From a virus, in the IMG/VR virus record IMGVR_UViG_3300021961_000529, positions 1 to 26,762 of that record: a stretch of DNA of 26,762 bases; one strand, given 5' to 3'. Of this stretch, positions 22,358-26,762 are shown in pieces (position 1 is the stretch's first letter; every line of letters starts with the position of its first letter). The position numbers and the translations under genes are program-made. The notes under the pieces were generated by a model that searched no databases, had not been told where the DNA came from, and was given only the letters and a program-made list of their open reading frames with translations.

Positions 22358-23245
22358 ATGAAATTTACAAACACATCAAACCTGCCTGACGCGATTGTCC
22401 GTGCAGTAACCAATGACCCATATGATGCTAGTGGTAGTGACATTTCTGCAACACGTTTGTTGCAACCACCTTTGATAAGGGTGCTTGAACAGCGTCATTG
22501 GGATGACATTGAAGAAGACGTGTCTGACCGTATCTTTAGTTTGATTGGTCAGTCTGTGCATCACACCATTGAACGTGCGGCACAGGGGGATGACATGGTT
22601 GAAACCCGTTTGTTTGTTAACAACGAACACACCCAAGGTTGGACGCTATCAGGTCAGTTTGACTATCTGTCAAAAGATGGTCAGTTGCTAGACTTCAAGA
22701 CCACATCCGCTTGGTCAGCCCTTGATGCTATGCAGAATGGCAAAGGGGAATGGGAAGAACAGTTAAACATCCTTGATTATCTTATCCGTCACAACAAGGA
22801 CAAGGTAAAGCATGAGGTCAAATCACTTGGCATCATGGCTATCCTACGTGATTGGTCAAAGATGAAGGTCTTGACTTCAGATAATTACCCACGTCAACAG
22901 GTTGTAATGATACCTGTGCGCCGTTGGACACCTGAAGAACAAGATGCCTATGTCATGGGGCGTATTGCTCTGCACAAGTCAGCCATGCTTCAGGAACAGC
23001 CACCTATCTGTAGCCCTGAAGAACGATGGAACAAGCCTGATACCTACGCCGTGATGAAAGACGGGCGTAAATCTGCCGTCCGTGTCTTGCCTTCCAAGGA
23101 AGAAGCAAAGCAATGGATGAAAGACAACAACATGGTTGAAGGTAAAGGATGTATGATTGTTGAACGTAAGGGTGAAGACACACGTTGCGCACACTACTGC
23201 CGCGTGAATAAGTTTTGCCCACATTGGAACAATGTTTCTTTTTAA
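22358..23245 (+). CDS. Cas4/AddB-like PDDEXK exonuclease with probable Fe-S cluster (295 aa)
   Basis: The nuclease core reads HHTIERA (68-74), GQFDYL with D102, LLDFKTT with D112 and K114, and the Q-x5-Y helix EWEEQLNILDYLI with Q135 and Y141. This is the RecB/Cas4 order of motifs. At the C-terminus C265, C277, C281 and C287 (in TRCAHYCRVNKFCPHW) look like iron-sulfur ligands as in Cas4 and AddB, though all four are C-terminal with none near the N-terminus. It would resect DNA ends for recombination with the SSB-like partner. No CRISPR array or cas gene is nearby. AAGGGGGGG precedes the ATG. Confidence 0.87.
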   Translation: MKFTNTSNLPDAIVRAVTNDPYDASGSDISATRLLQPPLIRVLEQRHWDDIEEDVSDRIFSLIGQSVHHTIERAAQGDDMVETRLFVNNEHTQGWTLSGQFDYLSKDGQLLDFKTTSAWSALDAMQNGKGEWEEQLNILDYLIRHNKDKVKHEVKSLGIMAILRDWSKMKVLTSDNYPRQQVVMIPVRRWTPEEQDAYVMGRIALHKSAMLQEQPPICSPEERWNKPDTYAVMKDGRKSAVRVLPSKEEAKQWMKDNNMVEGKGCMIVERKGEDTRCAHYCRVNKFCPHWNNVSF

Positions 23246-23265
23246 TTGTAACAATTTGTAACAAT
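23246..23265 (+). repeat. Perfect tandem 10-bp repeat TTGTAACAAT
   Basis: Two adjacent copies (23246-23255, 23256-23265) fill the whole gap between the nuclease stop and the ATG of the next gene. There is no ribosome binding site, because the repeat occupies its place. Each unit is nearly self-complementary (TTGTWACAA). The repeat may be an operator, a translational repressor site, or a duplication product. Confidence 0.7.
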
Positions 23266-23485
23266 GAATGATGACTTCAAATTAACACGTGACCCTTTAG
23301 TTTCAGCTATTCTGAAACGTGCCAATGACCGTGCTAATAAGGGGTTGTTAGATTATGGCGGCACGATGGCAGACGCAAAGAAACCTGTGATTGATTGGAT
23401 AGGGGATGCACAGGAAGAATTGTGGGATGCCATCGTGTATCTTGAAAAAGTAAAGCATTTACTAGGGGGTAATGATGCCACTTAA
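23264..23485 (+). CDS. MazG-like / NTP pyrophosphohydrolase-type small protein (73 aa)
   Basis: The segment RANKGLLDYGGTM, then WIGDAQEELWDAIVYLEKVK (residues 44-63), gives the EE-x2-DAIVYLEK helix of all-alpha NTP-pyrophosphatase (MazG-like) proteins, cut to about half the usual size. Many phages encode such a short form. It may hydrolyse dNTPs or alarmones, or be only a structural relative, because other MazG acidic residues are not clear. No ribosome binding site precedes it; a tandem repeat does. The stop lies 14 bases inside the next gene. Confidence 0.6.
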   Translation: MNDDFKLTRDPLVSAILKRANDRANKGLLDYGGTMADAKKPVIDWIGDAQEELWDAIVYLEKVKHLLGGNDAT

Positions 23486-23624
23486 ACGAGGTAGTTCTGA
23501 TAAAACAATCAGTCAAAACATCAAGGCTTTGAACAAAGAAGGTGTTCCACGCAACCAAGCCATTGCAATAGCCTTAGAAAAAGCAAGGAAAAAACAAGAA
23601 GAAAAGCAAAAATCCAATTCTTGA
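23472..23624 (+). CDS. Small basic phage protein, MPLKRGSS family (50 aa)
   Basis: It has two in-frame start codons at 23472 and 23475; GGGGG sits just before them. The protein begins MMPLKRGSSDKTISQNI and continues with GVPRNQAIAIALEKARKK, a pattern I recognise from very many phages as a short conserved Lys-rich protein of unknown function. The overlap with the preceding frame indicates coupled translation. Likely nucleic-acid-associated, by composition only. Confidence 0.8.
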   Translation: MMPLKRGSSDKTISQNIKALNKEGVPRNQAIAIALEKARKKQEEKQKSNS

Positions 23625-23625
23625 C

Positions 23626-23653
23626 TTCACAAAATAATTTATTCTGATAAAAT
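23626..23653 (+). promoter_or_regulatory. Lysis cassette promoter
   Basis: TTCACA (23626-23631), 16 bases, TAAAAT (23648-23653), with TGA directly before the -10 making an extended -10. The expected start is near 23660, inside or at the end of the left arm of the inverted repeat at 23652-23678. No TTAACCTAGGTTAA-type operator is present here, unlike the other phage promoters, so this unit is under separate control. Confidence 0.6.
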
Positions 23654-23678
23654 AACCCTATGAATACTATAGGGTTAT
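23652..23678 (+). promoter_or_regulatory. Inverted repeat masking the lysis ribosome binding site
   Basis: Perfect 10-bp arms ATAACCCTAT (23652-23661) and ATAGGGTTAT (23669-23678) flank a seven-base loop. The AGGG at 23671-23674, seven bases before the ATG at 23682, is the only ribosome binding site candidate and lies within the right arm. In RNA that includes both arms it would be paired. In RNA started at the local promoter most of the left arm is missing. As DNA it could equally be an operator over the start point. Confidence 0.65.
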
Positions 23679-23681
23679 ATC

Positions 23682-23912
23682 ATGGCTACGCGGGGTAGAC
23701 CCCCTAAAGCCCAAGTTCCAACAATTCATCCTGATGCAATCATGGTGAAGTTGGATACTATTGAAAAAATCCTAGAGCATAATCGGAAAGACATCGAAGA
23801 CCTAAAGCAACAAGTGTCGATGGGAAGGGGGGGTATCAAAGCCATCTTCATCATCGGCGCAATCATCGCCGCCATCGCTACTGCGTATGGTTTATGGAAG
23901 GGGGTTCGCTAA
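23682..23912 (+). CDS. Small membrane protein with AT-hook-like N-terminus, first gene of lysis cassette (76 aa)
   Basis: N-terminal RGRPPK (residues 4-9) is an AT-hook-like minor-groove binding motif. Residues 23-47 form a short coiled coil (LDTIEKILEHNRKDIEDLKQ), and residues 53-71 are a single membrane helix ending in a basic tail. This may be a holin or holin modulator by position and topology, but an AT-hook on such a protein is odd. The stop overlaps the next ATG (TAATG). Confidence 0.65.
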   Translation: MATRGRPPKAQVPTIHPDAIMVKLDTIEKILEHNRKDIEDLKQQVSMGRGGIKAIFIIGAIIAAIATAYGLWKGVR

Positions 23913-24307
23913 TGGCTTTACCACTACTAGGATTTCTTGGAACGCTGTTCAAGAACCCTATCACTAGCGTCATCGTTGATAAGACTATCGGCGCAGTTCA
24001 GCATGAATTAGAGAAAAAGAAAATCATTCGTGGCATGGAAATTGAAGCCGCGAAATCCATAGACATTGCAAAGATTGACCTAATGGCTGAACAAGTCAAG
24101 GCATCTAAAGGGTCATGGAAAGATGAATGGCTTACGCTAGTTTTCACAGGCATATTGATTGCCCACTTCACCCCGTGGACTGTAGACCACATGATACATG
24201 GATGGGATATATTGAAAGATGTCCCTGAAATGTTTTGGTATATCGTCTTAGCAATAGTATCGGGTTCGTTTGGACTTAATGCTATGGGTAAGTGGAAAGA
24301 TAAGTAG
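23912..24307 (+). CDS. Holin candidate (131 aa)
   Basis: It begins with MALPLLGFLGTLFK, has a charged helical middle (about residues 25-65), then two C-terminal membrane helices around WLTLVFTGILIAHFTPW and EMFWYIVLAIVSGSFGLNAM. This matches the three-segment holin type found in GTAs and alphaproteobacterial phages, in which KDEW precedes the first helix. I start at 23912, overlapping the previous stop as TAATG with a GGGGG site; the longer 23894 form is less likely. It would control timing of lysis by opening the inner membrane. Confidence 0.75.
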   Translation: MALPLLGFLGTLFKNPITSVIVDKTIGAVQHELEKKKIIRGMEIEAAKSIDIAKIDLMAEQVKASKGSWKDEWLTLVFTGILIAHFTPWTVDHMIHGWDILKDVPEMFWYIVLAIVSGSFGLNAMGKWKDK

Positions 24308-24315
24308 GTAATGTT

Positions 24316-24774
24316 GTGGCAGACCCAATCACGATTGGTCTTGCCGCCTTCAGTGCTATCAAAGCAGGGGTAGCCGCAGGGAAGGAAATACAAAGTCTAG
24401 CAGGGGACATTGGTTCGCTATGGGATAGCATTGAAGCCATCAAAGCAGACCACACCAAAAAGAAATCTAAGAAAATACTGTCTGTTAATGAAGAAGCAAT
24501 GGAAACATTCATTGCTAAGAAGCAGGCAGAAGACATGGAAAACCAAATCCGCGAATTGGTAATCAACACCCGTGGTCTTGACGCATGGCATGAATTGATA
24601 CGCCTGCGTGTTCAGATAAAGAAAGACCGTATTGCCGCAGAAAAGAAAGCCAAGGCTGACCGCAAAGAAACTTTAGATACTATCCTTATATCTCTACTCA
24701 TCCTTGCAGGTGTAACCATAATAGGTTTGTTCTTTTGGTTTATCATTAAGGCAAAGCAGGAATCACCCGCATGA
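24316..24774 (+). CDS. Membrane-anchored coiled-coil protein of lysis cassette (152 aa)
   Basis: It starts with GTG at 24316, eight bases after AGG; the ATG at 24311 is in another frame. The N-terminus is small-residue rich (ITIGLAAFSAIKAGVAAG), the middle is a long charged helix (about 40-120), and residues 122-146 are a strong membrane helix. The topology resembles spanin or antiholin-type partners but lacks a signal peptide or lipobox. Function not recognised. Confidence 0.6.
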   Translation: MADPITIGLAAFSAIKAGVAAGKEIQSLAGDIGSLWDSIEAIKADHTKKKSKKILSVNEEAMETFIAKKQAEDMENQIRELVINTRGLDAWHELIRLRVQIKKDRIAAEKKAKADRKETLDTILISLLILAGVTIIGLFFWFIIKAKQESPA

Positions 24775-25043
24775 CAGCCTTCAGCAAAAACCTTTTGTTA
24801 GCACTTATCCCACTAGCACTAGCGGCAGTGGGCTATTTGTTTCAGGCATCTATTGCCATGCACGACAAACTATCTGTGATGGAACAGAAGATGTCGATAC
24901 TTGTTGATATGGATAATAAGATTATTCCTAGCCCTGACAATGCTATAGCACGTAACCAAATTAGAATGGAATTGCAAGATGACTTGCATGATTTGGATAA
25001 ACGGTTATCACTATTGGAAGCTATTATTCTAGGGAAGAAATGA
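24771..25043 (+). CDS. Small membrane-anchored protein, spanin-like topology (90 aa)
   Basis: The N-terminal signal-anchor (LLLALIPLALAAVGYLFQA, residues 8-26) is followed by a charged helical region (HDKLSVMEQKMSILVDMDNK ... DLDKRLSLLEAI). An inner-membrane helix with a periplasmic coiled coil just before the endolysin is what an i-spanin (Rz) looks like, but no partner Rz1 lipoprotein is seen. ATGA overlap with the preceding gene. Conserved in marine phages by memory; function inferred. Confidence 0.6.
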   Translation: MTAFSKNLLLALIPLALAAVGYLFQASIAMHDKLSVMEQKMSILVDMDNKIIPSPDNAIARNQIRMELQDDLHDLDKRLSLLEAIILGKK

Positions 25044-25053
25044 AAGGTAACAC

Positions 25054-25518
25054 ATGACTGAATATAAATCGCCGCATGAACGTGAAGAATGGCAAGACCT
25101 TCTGCACCGCATCAAAGAACATGAAGGCTTTCGCAACACTATCTATCTTGATACATTGGGTAAAGCTACAATCGGATACGGTCACTTAGTTGTTGACGAT
25201 GATGCCTATATAGAAGGGCAGGTTTATTCTGAAGAATTGCTATACAAACAATTCGGTTTGGATTTCGATAAAGCGTTCCTACAAGCACAGGAATTGTGGG
25301 AAGACTATCACCTACCGCACACCGCACAAGAAATCATTATTGAAATGGTGTTTCAGTTGGGGATGGGCGGGGTATCTAAGTTCCGCAAAATGTGGGAAGC
25401 GTTGAAAGACCGTGACTTTGAGGAAGCCGCCGCGCAAATGCTAGACAGCCGTTGGGCTAAACAGACCCCACGCCGATGTCAGGAAATGGCTAGTCGGATG
25501 GCTTCTTGTTCTGAATAG
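25054..25518 (+). CDS. Endolysin, T4-type lysozyme (GH24), 154 aa
   Basis: The catalytic triad has the exact T4 lysozyme spacing: E24 (HEGF), D33 (YLDT) and T39 (ATIGYGH). It cleaves the MurNAc-GlcNAc bond of peptidoglycan. There is no signal peptide or SAR anchor, so release through the holin is needed. The AAAGG site is good. The last 29 bases overlap the end of a minus-strand gene, an unusual arrangement. Confidence 0.93.
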   Translation: MTEYKSPHEREEWQDLLHRIKEHEGFRNTIYLDTLGKATIGYGHLVVDDDAYIEGQVYSEELLYKQFGLDFDKAFLQAQELWEDYHLPHTAQEIIIEMVFQLGMGGVSKFRKMWEALKDRDFEEAAAQMLDSRWAKQTPRRCQEMASRMASCSE

Positions 25519-25855
25519 TAGCAAACGCCAAAGTCATCAGACCTGCCGCAATACCTGTTAGCAATGCTTCATCGTAGACACCACCAAAATGTGATGGGTG
25601 TGTAGCAAAATCAGCAATGGCTGTCAGAAAGCCTGTAAGCCCCGCTAAGACGTATCTATTGCTTGCATACTGTGGCTTTAGCCAAACCAAAGAAACAGCG
25701 GCTACGGCTGTTAGAAAGCCTGTTTCTGTAGCCTTTAACACATGACGTAATTCAATAGCACCGACATCGCCTTGCGTCATCATTAGGATGCAGGCGGTAA
25801 AGGAATCTCTAAATCGTCCTGCCCATATATGCAGGTTCTTAATCAGAGCGTCCAC
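25490..25855 (-). CDS. Multi-helix membrane protein (121 aa)
   Basis: Helices at about residues 44-61 (TETGFLTAVAAVSLVWL), 67-85 and 95-113 suggest three membrane segments; the N-terminal part (LHIWAGRFRDSFTACILMMT) may be amphipathic. It resembles small membrane proteins of marine phages and could be a second holin. It lies on the opposite strand to the lysis genes and overlaps the lysozyme tail-to-tail by 29 bases. Function not known. Confidence 0.65.
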   Translation of the reverse strand: MDALIKNLHIWAGRFRDSFTACILMMTQGDVGAIELRHVLKATETGFLTAVAAVSLVWLKPQYASNRYVLAGLTGFLTAIADFATHPSHFGGVYDEALLTGIAAGLMTLAFATIQNKKPSD

Positions 25856-26012
25856 CCCTAAACAAATCCTTGATAGATAGCACTGCCTTCCTCAGAATGA
25901 TACGAATATCAGTCCACAAGATTACCCATTTGTAATCTATTTGAGTTCCAAACTTTGTAGCAAATACAAAACCTAGCACCCAACCTATGATAAAAGCGAT
26001 AAACAGTTCCAT
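25839..26012 (-). CDS. Small single-helix membrane protein (57 aa)
   Basis: I use ATG 26012, one base after the stop of the upstream tail gene, rather than 26051, which would lie within it. Residues 2-20 (ELFIAFIIGWVLGFVFATK) are one membrane helix; the rest is basic and amphipathic. It overlaps the next gene by 17 bases. No family recognised. Confidence 0.6.
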   Translation of the reverse strand: MELFIAFIIGWVLGFVFATKFGTQIDYKWVILWTDIRIILRKAVLSIKDLFRGGRSD

Positions 26013-26013
26013 G

Positions 26014-26762
26014 TTACGCCTGCGATTCTGACCAAGAAATACGTCCTGCAATGTTGAACGGGTTAGTGTTCGACACGGTAGACGGGTCTTCTGTCAATCG
26101 GGCAACCACAGTCAAGGTATCAGGACCATCAGGGAAGACGTTGTTGCCGCCCATGATACTGTTACCAAGTGTAGCCACATCGCCCAAGTCTTGTGTAGTT
26201 GATATAGCCGCACGGTTTGTTGTGCCTGTGCCGCCCTGCACACGGAAGCGGAAGATGTCCAAGCCACCTGTAATCGTGTCACCGTTTTGGTGATAGATAA
26301 GTTGTGACAAGGATGGGTTCTGCACCGATGTCCAATCAGCGTTATCCACCTGACCATTCAATCGCAATGAAACTTCTGCGGCGTGGGTAGATAGGATACC
26401 GACTTGACTTAGGATAAGTTGCATACGGTTGATAATCTCACGTTCACCCAAGAAGCCAATCGTGTTGGTATCAACAGATGGTGACAATCTAATGGTGATA
26501 AGTGGGATTTCAATATTAACTGGTGCGCCACTAGCGGCTAGCGTTACAGTGTAGTTGCTGTTTGCGCCTGTCGTTGCTGACGGGTTACGGTCAATAACAA
26601 ACAAGTCACGTGCCGCTTGGTTTTGATAACTATAGCCACGGCTTGACAACAAGTCAGGCTGATATGGACTACGGCTAAATGCACCATCCTGCGGGTTACG
26701 CAAACGTGTTGATGCCTGTAGGCTAGTGCCACTGATTGCCATGTTTTCAGCAACCTGATTGT
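26014..26762 (-). CDS. Tail/structural protein C-terminal part (partial, N-terminus beyond right edge)
   Basis: The frame stays open through the right edge (upstream residues NQVAEN precede the first ATG at 26742), so the true start is probably outside the window; the ATG at 26742 remains possible. The ending, with DVATLGNSIMGGNNVFPDGPD and NIAGRISWSESQA, is a pattern I recall from the C-termini of structural proteins in marine T4- and T7-like phages. The beta-rich sequence suits a tail fibre or tail sheath-like appendage. It lies next to small membrane genes. The host-binding role is unproven. Confidence 0.65.
   Translation of the reverse strand, partial: NQVAENMAISGTSLQASTRLRNPQDGAFSRSPYQPDLLSSRGYSYQNQAARDLFVIDRNPSATTGANSNYTVTLAASGAPVNIEIPLITIRLSPSVDTNTIGFLGEREIINRMQLILSQVGILSTHAAEVSLRLNGQVDNADWTSVQNPSLSQLIYHQNGDTITGGLDIFRFRVQGGTGTTNRAAISTTQDLGDVATLGNSIMGGNNVFPDGPDTLTVVARLTEDPSTVSNTNPFNIAGRISWSESQA

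Noticed and set aside
22358-23245. Possible CRISPR adaptation system because of the Cas4-like nuclease
   Set aside because: No repeat-spacer array, Cas1 or Cas2 anywhere in the window; phage RecB/Cas4-like nucleases are common.
23998-24569. Minus-strand frames opposite the lysis cassette
   Set aside because: They overlap each other and strong plus-strand genes, and have no recognisable protein features.
1-26762. tRNA genes, integrase with attachment sites, and a phage RNA polymerase
   Set aside because: Read for all three on both strands and found no supporting sequence in this window; they may exist outside it.

Overview
The window is a large part of a tailed-phage genome with a T7-like (podovirus) virion plan. 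It carries terminase, head-tail connector portal, scaffold, major capsid protein, tail tubular A- and B-like proteins and three successive internal-virion proteins. I see no RNA polymerase, integrase, DNA polymerase, tRNA or CRISPR here. Every promoter I can read is sigma70-like, so host RNA polymerase probably transcribes the phage. Small-protein families and the tail-protein C-terminus resemble those of marine phages. An alphaproteobacterial host is plausible but the sequence does not prove it.

Layout. (1) 1-15342, minus strand: late genes, read right to left. The order is small terminase, PDDEXK nuclease, large terminase, small head protein, GNAT, second small head protein, portal, two small conserved proteins, scaffold, capsid, decoration-like protein, tail tubular A, tail tubular B, then gp14-, gp15- and gp16-like ejection proteins (the last runs off the left edge). 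Many junctions are TAATG or ATGA stop/start overlaps. (2) 14461-14907: a GC-rich, G-run-containing intergenic region between the small terminase and the nuclease gene. (3) 15474-17671, plus strand: nine tightly packed small genes, probably early host-takeover or accessory functions. (4) 17672-21078, minus strand: replication unit with a DUF1376-type protein, RepB-type primase, SF2 helicase, an unknown protein and a Ref-like HNH nuclease. (5) 21378-21587, minus: a Cro/YdaS-like regulator with its own terminator. (6) 21726-23624, plus: SSB-like protein with an SSB-type acidic tip, Cas4/AddB-like nuclease, MazG-like small protein and a small basic protein. (7) 23682-25518, plus: lysis cassette of small membrane proteins, holin candidate and T4-type lysozyme. 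(8) 25490-26762, minus: two membrane proteins and the C-terminal part of a tail/structural protein cut by the right edge.

Two regulatory observations stand out. First, a 14-bp palindrome, TTAACCTAGGTTAA, and near copies of it lie in or beside the promoters of the late, replication and SSB units and near the Cro-like gene. This suggests one regulator for most of the genome. Second, the lysis cassette has a 10-bp inverted repeat whose right arm contains the ribosome binding site. The local promoter should start transcription near the end of the left arm. Read-through early mRNA could therefore fold and hide the site while locally started mRNA could not, the arrangement known for T4 gene e.
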